Positions 8,684 through 17,729 of a stretch of DNA of 64,000 bases are shown here, piece by piece (position 1 is the stretch's first letter; the number at the start of each line of letters is the position of its first letter). A program made the position numbers and the translations under genes. This DNA comes from Acidobacteriota bacterium (GTDB lineage: Bacteria; Acidobacteriota; Thermoanaerobaculia; Multivoradales; Multivoraceae): NCBI GenBank assembly GCA_003388555.1, contig QQVD01000004.1:1-64000 (forward strand), written 5' to 3'. Under the pieces are notes generated by a model, which was not told the DNA's origin, did not search any database, and saw only the letters and a program-made list of their open reading frames with translations.

Positions 8684-9921
8684 GGCATCTCCAGCGCGGC
8701 GGCCGGGCGCTCGCGTGCGGCCCCTTCCCAGACGGCTCCGAAGGCCTCGCGCAGGCGCTCGACGCCGACCTCGATGCGCTCGCGCGGGGCGGCGAACGAC
8801 AGGCGCAGGTGACGCTCGGCCCCGAACGCGGCGCCCGGCACGGTGACCACTCCGACGCGATCGAGCAGGAGCTCTGCCAGCGCCACCGAACCGTCGACGC
8901 CGCCGACGTCGAGCAGCTCGGAGACGTCGGGCAGGGCGTAGAACGCGCCGTCGGGCGCAGCGCAGCGCACGCCGGGCATCGCCTCCAGCGCCGACACCAG
9001 CAGGTCGCGGTTGCCGCGGCAGCGGGCCACCTGCTCGGCGGAGCTGGCGCCGCCGCGCTCGAGCGCCGCTCGCGCCCCGACCATCGCGAAGCTGGTCGGA
9101 TGCGTCGTGGCGTGGCTCTGCACGCTTCGCAGGCCGGCGATCACGTGGCGCGGGCCGAGCGCGTAGCCGACCCGCCAGCCGGTCATCGCGAACGCCTTGG
9201 AGAAGGAGGAGATCCACACGACGTGATCGGGGAACTCCGCCGCCACCCGGACTCCGCCGAGCGCCGACTGGCGAGGCGGCACGTCGCGGTAGTCGAAAGC
9301 CTCGTAGGTGGCGTCGACCAGCAGCACGACGTCGCGCCGCGCGGCGACCTCGGCGAGCCGCCGCAGCGCGTCGTGCCCGATCACCGCGCCGGTGGGATTG
9401 CAGGGGCTGTTGATCAGCACCACCCGGGTACGGTCGCCGATCGCCGCGACGAGGGCGTCGGCATCGAAGGCGAAGCCGCCCTGCGACGAGCGTTCGACCG
9501 CGACCGTCCGCCCGCCGACCAGGGCGATCTGCGCCGGCAGGCTGCCCCAGCACGGGGTCGGCAGCACCACCTCGTCGCCGGGATCGAGCAGCGCCATCAT
9601 CGAGCCGAGCAGGGCGGACTTCGCTCCCACGGTGACCAGGACGTCGCCGTCGCCGGTCCACGGCGCACCGTGCCCGCGGTAGTGGCGGACCAGGGCAGCG
9701 CGCAGATCCGGTGTGCCGTCGACCGTCGTATAGCGCGTGAAACCGGCGGCGAGGGCCTCTCTCGCCGCCTCGACGGCGCCGACCGGCGACGCGAAGCACG
9801 GCTCGCCGGCGCCCAGGTCGACCAGATCGCGGCCCTCACGGGTCAGCTGGGCGGCGCGGCGCGCCACAGCGATGGTCGCCGATTCGGCGGCCGCAACGAC
9901 CCGGGAGGCGAGCTTGACCAC
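8680..9921 (-). CDS. PLP-dependent aminotransferase, class I/II
   Basis: Fold-type I aminotransferase of the aspartate/aromatic group, 413 residues. Visible motifs are DLGAGEPCFASP near the N-terminus, NSPCNPTGAV, and the PLP lysine in SFSKAFAMTGWRVGYALGP. The substrate cannot be read from sequence; aspartate, aromatic amino acids or N-succinyl-diaminopimelate are all possible. The GTG at 9921 was chosen because the protein then starts about 40 residues before the GAGEP motif, as in homologues, and seven bases after a TACCAT hexamer. It is coupled to the site-2 protease downstream and divergent from the dsbD-like gene. Confidence 0.88.
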   Translation of the reverse strand: MVKLASRVVAAAESATIAVARRAAQLTREGRDLVDLGAGEPCFASPVGAVEAAREALAAGFTRYTTVDGTPDLRAALVRHYRGHGAPWTGDGDVLVTVGAKSALLGSMMALLDPGDEVVLPTPCWGSLPAQIALVGGRTVAVERSSQGGFAFDADALVAAIGDRTRVVLINSPCNPTGAVIGHDALRRLAEVAARRDVVLLVDATYEAFDYRDVPPRQSALGGVRVAAEFPDHVVWISSFSKAFAMTGWRVGYALGPRHVIAGLRSVQSHATTHPTSFAMVGARAALERGGASSAEQVARCRGNRDLLVSALEAMPGVRCAAPDGAFYALPDVSELLDVGGVDGSVALAELLLDRVGVVTVPGAAFGAERHLRLSFAAPRERIEVGVERLREAFGAVWEGAARERPAAALEMP

Positions 9922-9928
9922 GGCCGCG

Positions 9929-9938
9929 ATGGTACCAT
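9929..9938. promoter_or_regulatory. palindromic -10 candidate shared by divergent genes
   Basis: ATGGTACCAT is a perfect ten-base palindrome that reads TACCAT on both strands. On the minus strand it sits seven bases before the aminotransferase GTG; on the plus strand it would start a leader of about 250 bases for the dsbD-like gene. No clear -35 element is seen on either side. Confidence 0.35.
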
Positions 9939-10194
9939 CCGACGTCGGCGCGAAGCGCGCTCGCGAAGCCCGCGAGACGGCCTCGGGCGGTGCCCGGAGG
10001 CAGCTCGTCCGGGACGCGACAACCCTCCGCCAGCGCAGTGCAGGCCGGCTCTTCGCCGCTGCTACACCAAGCCCGCGTCGGCACCGTCGCCCCTCACCCG
10101 CCAGCTCGACGGCGACGGCCCCGACCACCACCGCTGTCGCAGCCGGGCAGCCGCCCGTCGGCGGCGCCGCCGCCTTCGCCACGGAAAGCGCACC

Positions 10195-12108
10195 ATGAGC
10201 CACGCCTGTACTCCGCCGACCCTCGACCGCAGACGGTCGTGCATCGTCGCCGCACTGCTCGCGGCGCTGCTGCCCTGGCTCGGCGGTGCTCCGCAGGCCA
10301 CCGCACAGCGTCCCGGCGAGCCGGCGAAAGTGATCGTCGAGGCGGTCGCCGACCGCACCTCCTACCTGCCCGGCGAGGTGGCGCGACTGGCGCTGCGCGC
10401 CGTGGTCGAGGACGGCTGGCACATCCAGAGCAACACTCCGTCCTTCGAGTACCTGATCCCGACCGAGGCAGTGTTCACCGTCGGCGGCGGTCTCTCCCCC
10501 GGCGAGGTGCTCTATCCACCGCACGAGATGTGGCAGTCCTCGTTCGAGGCCGAGCCGCTGGCGGTCTACGACGGCGAAGTCGTCTTCCTGACCACGGTGG
10601 CGATCCCGACGACCCATCCGGCCGGCGACGTCACCGTCTCGAGCACCCTCTTCTACCAGGCCTGCGACGAGCGCATCTGCCTGCGCCCCACCGAGGCGAC
10701 GTACGAGATGGCGATCTCGGTCGGCGCCGCCGGGGAGGAGCAGCTGCCGGAGCTCTTCGCCGCCGCCCAGGCCGCTCTCGACGGCGCCGTCGCCCCGCCC
10801 TCCGGCGGCTCTCCGGGCGCTGGCGCCGGCTGGACGATGCCCGCACGCGCTCCCGGCCTCGCCTGGATGCTGGTGCTCGGCGTGCTCGGCGGTCTGATCC
10901 TCAACCTGATGCCGTGCGTGCTGCCGGTGCTGTCGCTCAAGGTCTTCGGGCTGGTGGGTTCGGCCGGCAAGGGCGATCTCTACGTCAGGACCGGCGCCCT
11001 GGCGACCACCGCCGGCATCCTCTTCTCGTTCTGGATCCTGGCCGTCGGCGTCATCGCGCTGCGCGGAGCCGGCCAGGCGGTCGGCTGGGGCATCCAGTTC
11101 CAGAACCCGGTGTTCGTCGCCCTGCTGGCGGTGATCGTGGTGCTCTTCAGCCTCAACCTCTGGGGCCTGTTCGAGATCCCGATGCCGGGAGTGCTGCGCG
11201 GGGTCGGCCCGGGCTCGGGCCTCGCCGGGCACTTCGCCAGCGGCCTGTTCGCCACCTTGATGGCGCCACCCTGCTCGGCCCCGTTCCTGGGCACCGCGGT
11301 GGGCTTCGGGCTGTCGCAGCCGGCCTGGACCACCCTGGCGATCTTCACCGCCGTCGGCGTCGGCATGTCGCTGCCCTACCTCGTGCTGGCGCTGCGGCCC
11401 GGCGCGGTGCGTCTGCTGCCGCGGCCGGGAGCCTGGATGGAGACCCTGCGCGGCGTGCTCGGCTTCCTGCTCGCCGGCGCCGCGATCTGGCTGCTCTTCG
11501 TGCTCGCGGCACAGCTCGCGCCGGTGACCCTGGCGCTGGTCCAGGCAGGCCTGCTGACGATCGGGCTCTTCGCCTGGCTGATGCATCGCAGCCGCAGCGA
11601 GCAGCCTCGACGGGCCTGGCTGCCGCGCGTCGCGGCGCTCGGCATGGTGCTGGCTTCGGTCGCCGTCCTGCTGATCGCCAGCCGGGCCGACGGCAACGCC
11701 GAGCGCGAGGCCGGCGGCGGGCGACTCGCCTGGACACCGTTCGATCGCGCCGCCGCCGAGGCGCGCGCCGCCGGCGGCGAGCTGGTCTTCGTCGACGTCA
11801 CCGCCGACTGGTGCGCCACCTGCAAGGTCAACGAACGCGTGGTGCTGGAGAGCGCACCGGTGGTCGAGGCCTTCGAGCGCCTCGGCGTGGTGCCGATGAA
11901 GGCCGACTGGACCAACCGCGACGACGCCATCGCCGCCTACCTCGCCGACTTCGGACGCTACGCGATCCCGTTCTACGTGCTCTACCGTCCGGGACGGGAA
12001 CCGCACGTCTTCGGCGAGCTGCTCACCCGCGGCTCGGTGCTCGAGGTGCTCGAGGAGTCGGCGCTGCCCGCGTCCTCGGTGGCTCAGGAGCTCGGGCCGG
12101 CGCCCTGA
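10195..12108 (+). CDS. dsbD: DsbD-like thiol:disulfide interchange protein
   Basis: Carries electrons from cytoplasmic thioredoxin across the inner membrane to envelope thiol proteins. All three DsbD modules are fused in 637 residues. After a signal sequence (hydrophobic stretch, AQRPGEP junction near residue 37) comes the N-terminal alpha domain with the cysteine pair CDERIC. The central domain of about eight helices holds the two buried cysteines in LMPCVLPVLSLKV and MAPPCSAPFLG. The C-terminal thioredoxin domain has the CATC active site (DWCATCKVNE). The ATG at 10195 precedes a clean signal peptide. Its 3' end overlaps the convergent rarA by 25 bases. The ScsB-like branch is an alternative name. 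Confidence 0.93.
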   Translation: MSHACTPPTLDRRRSCIVAALLAALLPWLGGAPQATAQRPGEPAKVIVEAVADRTSYLPGEVARLALRAVVEDGWHIQSNTPSFEYLIPTEAVFTVGGGLSPGEVLYPPHEMWQSSFEAEPLAVYDGEVVFLTTVAIPTTHPAGDVTVSSTLFYQACDERICLRPTEATYEMAISVGAAGEEQLPELFAAAQAALDGAVAPPSGGSPGAGAGWTMPARAPGLAWMLVLGVLGGLILNLMPCVLPVLSLKVFGLVGSAGKGDLYVRTGALATTAGILFSFWILAVGVIALRGAGQAVGWGIQFQNPVFVALLAVIVVLFSLNLWGLFEIPMPGVLRGVGPGSGLAGHFASGLFATLMAPPCSAPFLGTAVGFGLSQPAWTTLAIFTAVGVGMSLPYLVLALRPGAVRLLPRPGAWMETLRGVLGFLLAGAAIWLLFVLAAQLAPVTLALVQAGLLTIGLFAWLMHRSRSEQPRRAWLPRVAALGMVLASVAVLLIASRADGNAEREAGGGRLAWTPFDRAAAEARAAGGELVFVDVTADWCATCKVNERVVLESAPVVEAFERLGVVPMKADWTNRDDAIAAYLADFGRYAIPFYVLYRPGREPHVFGELLTRGSVLEVLEESALPASSVAQELGPAP

Positions 12109-13607
12109 TCGCCTCGACCGGGCTCGTCTCCGGGCTCCTCTCCGGTGGCCCCGTCGTCGGCCCTTGCCGCCCCCCCGCCCGCGCCTACGGCCTCCGCCGG
12201 GTCGGCCTGCTCGTCGGCCGACCGCCGCCGCTCCCGCACCGTGCTGCGTCTGGACCGCAGCGCGTCGAGACGGCTCGAGAGCGCGACCTCCTCTCCCGAT
12301 CGGCCCGGCCGGTAGAAGCGCTGGTCGGCGATCGCGTCGGGCAGGCACGACAGACCCGCCAGCCCCTCCTCGGTGTCGGGGGCGTAGACGTAGTCGCGGC
12401 CGTAGCCGACGTCGCGCATCAGACCGGTGGCGGCGTTGCGGATCACCAGCGGCACCGGATCGGCCGGCCGCTCGGCGAGCGTCTGCCGCACCGTCTTCTC
12501 CGCCCGGTACAGCGCCACGCTCTTCGGCGCCAGAGCGAGGTAGACCGTGGCCTGGGCGAGGAAGAGGTGGCCCTCGGGCGGGCCGACGCGCTCGTACGCC
12601 TGCCATGCCGCCAGGGTCTGCTCGAGGGCTCGCGGATCGGCGGTTCCGACGTCCTCGCTGGCAAAACGCAGCATGCGACGCGCCACGTAGCGCGGATCCT
12701 CGCCGGCGTCGATCATCCGGTAGAGCCAATAGAGGGACGCGTCGACGTCGCTCTCACGCAGCGACTTGTGCAGCGCCGAGATGAGGTTGAAGTGCTCTTC
12801 GCCCGACTTGTCGTAGAGCAGCGTCTTGCGCTGCACGATCCGGCGCACGTCGGCGCGCTCGATGGTCCGGGCGCCGCGCGCCGCAGCGTCGTCGGCCGCC
12901 AGCTCGAGCATGCCGAGGGCGCGGCGTGCATCACCACCGGAGAGCTGCGCCAGGTCGGCCACGGCGTCGTCACCGACCTCTAGCTCGCGGCCGCCGAGTC
13001 CGCGCTCGCGGTCGGCGAGCGCCCGGCGCACCACCTCCTCGAGTCGGTCGGTCGCCAGCGGCTCGAGCACGAGCACCCGGCAGCGCGAGAGCAGCGCGCC
13101 GTTGAGCTCGAACGACGGGTTCTCGGTCGTCGCTCCGACCAGGGTCACGACGCCGCGCTCGACGTAGGGCAGGAAGGCATCCTGCTGGGCGCGGTTGAAG
13201 CGGTGGATCTCGTCGACGAACAGCACCACCGGCCGGGAGCGCTGCAGCCGCTCCGCCTGCGCCATCACGTCGCGGATCTCCTTGATGCCGGAGACCACGG
13301 CGCTGAAGGGCAGGAAGTGGCACTCGGTCTCCTGCGCCAAAATCCGCGCCAACGTCGTCTTGCCGGTGCCCGGCGGCCCCCACAGGATCAGCGAAGGCAG
13401 GCGGCTCTGCCGCACCACGCGGCGCAGGAATCCCTCGGGGCCGACCAGGGCCTGCTGGCCGATCACCTCGTCGAGGTCGCGCGGTCGCATCCGCTCGGCG
13501 AGCGGAGCCTCGTCCCGCACCCACCCGGACTCCGCGGCCGCCCGGCCCTGGCGGTCGCCTCCGCGGCGGTCGGCCTCATCGTCGCCGAACAGGCTGCGGT
13601 TGCGCAC
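12084..13607 (-). CDS. rarA: replication-associated recombination protein A (RarA/MgsA)
   Basis: AAA+ ATPase related to clamp loaders that acts at stalled forks. The 507-residue product shows EVIGQQALVG, Walker A GPPGTGKTT, Walker B VLFVDEIHRFNRAQQDAFLP, sensor 1 GATTENPSF, and the family C-terminal region (EDVGTADPRAL, AWQAYERVGPPEG). The GTG at 13607 has GGAG seven bases upstream. About 40 polar residues follow the last family motif. Preceded by an unknown lipoprotein gene 22 bases away, so probably in the same transcript. Confidence 0.95.
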   Translation of the reverse strand: MRNRSLFGDDEADRRGGDRQGRAAAESGWVRDEAPLAERMRPRDLDEVIGQQALVGPEGFLRRVVRQSRLPSLILWGPPGTGKTTLARILAQETECHFLPFSAVVSGIKEIRDVMAQAERLQRSRPVVLFVDEIHRFNRAQQDAFLPYVERGVVTLVGATTENPSFELNGALLSRCRVLVLEPLATDRLEEVVRRALADRERGLGGRELEVGDDAVADLAQLSGGDARRALGMLELAADDAAARGARTIERADVRRIVQRKTLLYDKSGEEHFNLISALHKSLRESDVDASLYWLYRMIDAGEDPRYVARRMLRFASEDVGTADPRALEQTLAAWQAYERVGPPEGHLFLAQATVYLALAPKSVALYRAEKTVRQTLAERPADPVPLVIRNAATGLMRDVGYGRDYVYAPDTEEGLAGLSCLPDAIADQRFYRPGRSGEEVALSSRLDALRSRRSTVRERRRSADEQADPAEAVGAGGGAARADDGATGEEPGDEPGRGDQGAGPSS

Positions 13608-13629
13608 CCCGTGTCTCCTCGCTCGCGGC

Positions 13630-14802
13630 TCAGCGGACGGCAGCCGAGGCCTGCGTCGTGCCGGCGAGCCGCGCCAGCTCGACCACGCCGTCGCCGACGA
13701 ACACCTCGGACAGCCGCACCACGGAGGCACCCTGCTCGAAGTCGAGGCCGCGGTCGGCACCGTCGAGCACGCCGGGAGCCCCCTCGGCGGCATCCTCGAG
13801 CAGCACCACCCAGCGCACGCCGACGCGCAGCAGATCGCCCGGCGCCACGTCGTTGCCCCAGCCGGCGCCGGCACCGAGCTCGACCGGGCTCCAGGCGAGC
13901 TCGGCGAACGGTCGGCCCGCGTCGTCGGTGAGGTCGCGGAGCAGCTCGATGCGACTGAACGCCAGACCCTGCTCGTGCAGAGCCCTCAGCCTCTCGCGCA
14001 CCGCCGACGCCGCCTCCGAAGAGCCCTCCTCCGACAGCTCGGGCGCCAGCTCGAGCTGGGCCAGGCCGAAGGCGCGCTGCGCGGCGCCGAGCGGACCCTG
14101 CGAGCGCAGCACCAGGGTGGTGACTGAGGCGGGGTTCTCGAGCAGGACCTCGGGGCCGGGCGACTTGAAGCGCTCCTGCGGCAGGATGGCGTCGCGTTGC
14201 TCGGAGAGCTCGACCCACGCCTGCACGAAGCGGGTGCCGAAGTCGACCGTGCGGCCGGCATTCACCTCGAGGTCCTGCTGGCTGGAGAGCTCGAACTCGG
14301 CCTCGGCGATCCAGCCGCGGCCCCACTCGGGGCGCGCGAAAGCGTCGTAGGCGAAGCGCTCGAGCCGCTCGGGACCGGCGAGCTCGACGTAGCGGCGCTC
14401 GGGCTCGAGGGTCAGCCACAGCACCTGCGCGAAGCGGGGACCGGCCCAGGTGGACAGACTCTCGCTGGCGACCGGCCGGCCGGCGAGCTCGAGTGCCGGT
14501 GCGTCGGTGTAGTAGAAGGCCTCACCATCCTCGCTGTGCGCCTCGAGGACCGCGTGGAGGCGTACCTCGCTCCCCGGGTCCACCGCGACGACGCCGGTCC
14601 GCGCCACCCCCTCTCCGACCACCTCGATCGCCACGTGCGCGGCGACCGGCTCCGGCCGCGAGGCGCCGCAGCCTCCGAGGGCCCAGCAGGCCAGCACCGC
14701 GGAGAGCACCGGCCGCGGACGCACCCAGGTTGCACGCCGGGCCGTCACTCCGGCGCTCTCACCAGCCCGGCGGTCCGCAGCGCTCGGCGACGCGTTGCTC
14801 AC
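13630..14802 (-). CDS. predicted lipoprotein of unknown function
   Basis: I do not recognise this family. The 390-residue product has an arginine-rich N-terminus, a hydrophobic stretch and a lipobox (WALGGC, Cys near residue 45), so it is probably an envelope lipoprotein. The mature part looks like a mostly beta secreted protein, with a run of WxxxxFELSSQQDLEVNAGR type and a C-terminal segment about body-weight balanced between acidic and hydrophobic residues. The GTG start overlaps the stop of the upstream TPR gene as GTGA, indicating translational coupling and perhaps a shared envelope role. Confidence 0.75.
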   Translation of the reverse strand: MSNASPSAADRRAGESAGVTARRATWVRPRPVLSAVLACWALGGCGASRPEPVAAHVAIEVVGEGVARTGVVAVDPGSEVRLHAVLEAHSEDGEAFYYTDAPALELAGRPVASESLSTWAGPRFAQVLWLTLEPERRYVELAGPERLERFAYDAFARPEWGRGWIAEAEFELSSQQDLEVNAGRTVDFGTRFVQAWVELSEQRDAILPQERFKSPGPEVLLENPASVTTLVLRSQGPLGAAQRAFGLAQLELAPELSEEGSSEAASAVRERLRALHEQGLAFSRIELLRDLTDDAGRPFAELAWSPVELGAGAGWGNDVAPGDLLRVGVRWVVLLEDAAEGAPGVLDGADRGLDFEQGASVVRLSEVFVGDGVVELARLAGTTQASAAVR

Positions 14803-17729
14803 GATGCCGGACGCAGGCGCTCGACGCAGTCCGCCACGTCGCGGTAGGACGAGTTCTGCGAGTAGACCTCGAGGAACGTCTCGTAGGCGCGATCGTCGTA
14901 CGACATCGCCTCGTAGGTCTGTGCCATCTCGTAGAGCATGCCGAGCCGTTGCTCGTCGCTCATCGCTCCCGAGTCCAGCGCCTTCTGGTACCAGTCGATG
15001 GCGATCTCCGGCAGTCCCTTGTCGCGGAAGCAGATGCCGAGCATGGCGCACGACTCGACCAGGAAGGCCTCCGACTTGGCGGAGACCTGGAACTCGCTGA
15101 TCGCCTCGTCGAGCAGCATCATCTCCCGGTAGGCGATGCCGAGGTTGTAGTGGGTGTCGGCGTCTTCCTGCGGGATGTTCTCGGCCACACCGCGCTTGAA
15201 ACCCTCGACGATCTCCTCGAGGCTCTGCTCGCCCTCGCCGCGCGGTGGCGCCGGAGCCTTCGCCGGCGGACCCTCGCCGAGCGCGCCCTGCAGCTCGGCC
15301 GCGAGATCGAAGAGCTCCTCCTCCTCGAAGAGCTCCTCTTCGGACCCCGACGCCGCCGGCTCGTTGAGCCAGCTCGCCGCCGAGATGGACTCGTCGCCGG
15401 TCACGGTGTCCGAATCGAATCCGGTCGCCACCCGCGAGGCCTGTCCTACGGGCTGCTCTTCGGGCTCGGGCAGGGCGGTGAGCTCGCCGAGCTCGTCGGC
15501 GAGCGCCGGCTCTGCCTCCGGCTCCTCGGCGAGATCGAGCTCGTCGGCTGCCGTCTCGGCGTCGACCGCGGCGAGCTCGAGGTCGTCGGGCGCTTCCGGC
15601 TCCTCTTCCGGCTCCTCTTCCGGCTCAGCCTCGACAGCGATCTCGAGCTCCGGCTCGGCGATCTCCTCCAGCGCCGGCTCGGAGGCCGTAGCTCTCTCCT
15701 CGATCTCAGGCTCGGGCTCGGGCTCGGCCACCGCCGGCGGCTCGATCTCCCGTCCCTCGACCACGAATCCATGGCTCTCGAGAACCTCGCGCTGGCGTTG
15801 CCACCGCTCGTCGTCCTCGCCGACCTCGCGCACCAGGTTGCGGGCGCGGCGTACGACGTCCTCGGGAGGACGCACGGCGACGGCCAGATCGATCCACCGG
15901 GTGAGCACCCGGACGTGCCTCGGCTCGTCGGAGAGGACCTCGTCGAGTCGTTCGAGGGCCTTCTCGATCAACCCGTACTTGGCGAACACCTCGGCTTCCT
16001 GGATGCGCTCGAGCACCTCGGACTGGTCGGCGGCAGCCGGCACCTCCTCGAGCACCTCTTCGGGCTCTTCTTCGGGCTCTTCCTGCGGCTCTTCCTCGAG
16101 CTCCGCCTCGGGTTCTTGCGCCGGCTCTTCCAGCGCCTGCCCGAGACGCTCGAGGCTCTCGAAGGCGGTGTCCTCGAGCGCCTCGGCCTCGGCGCTCTCG
16201 TCGAGCCGGGCTGCGGCCTGCTCTCGCTGGTCCTCCTCGGCCTCGTCGAGCAGCCCCAGATCGAGCTCGATGGCGGCTGGCTCTTCCTCCAGCGAGAGGT
16301 CGCCGCTGCCCTGCAGCAGGTCGTCGTCCGCAGCCAGTCCGGCGAGATCGCCGACCGGCTCCGCCTCCGCCAGCTCCGGCAGGCCATCGTCGTCCGAGGC
16401 CTCGGACGCCTCGCGGTCGACCCCGGGGAAGTCCTCCGGCAGAGGCGCCTTGGGCAACCTCAGGCTGCCGGAGGCATCGAGGTCGGGATCGAATGCCGGA
16501 ACCGAGCCGCGGGCCTGCTGCACCGGCGCGGCATCGGCCGGTTCCGCCGGCGACGGTGGCTCGACCTCGGTGGCCGCCGGCTCGTCGTCTCCGAGCAGCG
16601 CGGCGAAGGGGTCGAGCTCGACCTCCGACTCACCGGCCGGCGCAGCCTGCGCCTCCCCGAGCTCCGTCTCCAGGTCGGGCTCGGGCTGGAACTCGAAGGC
16701 GGCCGAGTCCTCGCTCGGGTCGTACGGCTCGGGAACGAACTCGGGCTCGTCCTGCGGCTCGCCGACCTCGCTGGTCGGTTCCTCGGAAAGCTCGACCATG
16801 TCGTCGGGCGGCTGCACCTGGGTGCTCGGCGGCGCCGAGGGCGCGGGTGCCTCGACGGCAGGCGGCGCGGAGGCGGCGGCAGGCGGCGGCGTCTGCTCAC
16901 GGACCGGCGGCTCGGGCTCGGCGAAGACCGGCGGCTCGGGCCGACGCCGGGGCTGCGAGCCGGTGTCGAGCAGCGAGCTGTCGGGCGCCACCTTCGGCGG
17001 GGTGATCAGGCTCTCGAGCTGCTCGGCCGCCGGATTCTGCTTGATCGCCACGTCGAGGAAGCCGCGAGCGCGCTCCTCGCCACCTGCGTCCTTGAGCGCG
17101 ACCAGCGCTTCTGAGATGAAGTCGAGGTTCTTCGAATCGACCCTAAGCGCCCGGTCGTACACCTGCATGGCATGGTCGATCTGACCGTGCGAGAGCATGA
17201 TCCCGGCGATGCGGCCGTAGTAGTCGAGCGCCTCGTCGGTCCGTCCCCGCTCGCGCTGGATGTCGGCGATGCGCAGATAGTGGGTGGGGTTCTCGGGCTC
17301 CAGCTCGATGAGCTGCTCGTACAGCTCGATCGCCTGGCGCTTGTTGCCCTCGCGCAGCATCGCCTCGGCGACCAGGTTGAAGTGGCGCAGGGCGTCGTTC
17401 AGCAGACCCTGCTTGCGGTAGAGCTCGGCCAGCCGACGGTGGGCCTCGAGGTGGGTGGGATCGAGGCGGTGGACCTTCTTGAAGACCGCGATCGCCTTGA
17501 CGTAGAAGCCGTCGAGCGCGTACTGCTCGGCGGTCTTCATGTAGTACTCGACCGCCTGATCGGTCTGGCGCAGGCGTACGTACAGGTCACCGACGCGATT
17601 CAGCGTGTTGGTGTCGCCCGGCGCCTTGGCGAGGACCTTCTTGTACTCCTTGATCGCCGCTTCGATCTTGCCCTTGTTGACCAGCTTCTCGGCGTTGGCC
17701 AGGACGTCCTTGCGGAAGAGAGCGGCCAT
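14799..17729 (-). CDS. large TPR protein with long acidic low-complexity linker
   Basis: Cytoplasmic-looking scaffold protein of 976 residues with no signal peptide. Residues about 1-235 form a regular TPR array (NRVGDLYVRLRQTDQAVEYY, then IADIQRERGRTDEALDYY). A Glu/Pro/Ala-rich linker with runs such as EEEPEEEPE fills about 240-600 and again 700-850. A short helical repeat sits near 610-690 (FAKYGLIEKALERLDEVL), and a second TPR array closes the protein (THYNLGIAYREMMLLDEAISEF). The ATG at 17729 overlaps the rnhB stop (TGATG). Function unknown; split TPR arrays joined by acidic linkers are known in motility and secretion scaffolds. Confidence 0.88.
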   Translation of the reverse strand: MAALFRKDVLANAEKLVNKGKIEAAIKEYKKVLAKAPGDTNTLNRVGDLYVRLRQTDQAVEYYMKTAEQYALDGFYVKAIAVFKKVHRLDPTHLEAHRRLAELYRKQGLLNDALRHFNLVAEAMLREGNKRQAIELYEQLIELEPENPTHYLRIADIQRERGRTDEALDYYGRIAGIMLSHGQIDHAMQVYDRALRVDSKNLDFISEALVALKDAGGEERARGFLDVAIKQNPAAEQLESLITPPKVAPDSSLLDTGSQPRRRPEPPVFAEPEPPVREQTPPPAAASAPPAVEAPAPSAPPSTQVQPPDDMVELSEEPTSEVGEPQDEPEFVPEPYDPSEDSAAFEFQPEPDLETELGEAQAAPAGESEVELDPFAALLGDDEPAATEVEPPSPAEPADAAPVQQARGSVPAFDPDLDASGSLRLPKAPLPEDFPGVDREASEASDDDGLPELAEAEPVGDLAGLAADDDLLQGSGDLSLEEEPAAIELDLGLLDEAEEDQREQAAARLDESAEAEALEDTAFESLERLGQALEEPAQEPEAELEEEPQEEPEEEPEEVLEEVPAAADQSEVLERIQEAEVFAKYGLIEKALERLDEVLSDEPRHVRVLTRWIDLAVAVRPPEDVVRRARNLVREVGEDDERWQRQREVLESHGFVVEGREIEPPAVAEPEPEPEIEERATASEPALEEIAEPELEIAVEAEPEEEPEEEPEAPDDLELAAVDAETAADELDLAEEPEAEPALADELGELTALPEPEEQPVGQASRVATGFDSDTVTGDESISAASWLNEPAASGSEEELFEEEELFDLAAELQGALGEGPPAKAPAPPRGEGEQSLEEIVEGFKRGVAENIPQEDADTHYNLGIAYREMMLLDEAISEFQVSAKSEAFLVESCAMLGICFRDKGLPEIAIDWYQKALDSGAMSDEQRLGMLYEMAQTYEAMSYDDRAYETFLEVYSQNSSYRDVADCVERLRPAS

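Noticed and set aside
14493-17114. 873-codon plus-strand reading opposite the TPR gene
   Set aside because: Its Leu/Gly/Arg-rich repeats mirror the Glu/Pro-rich linker codons of the minus strand gene.
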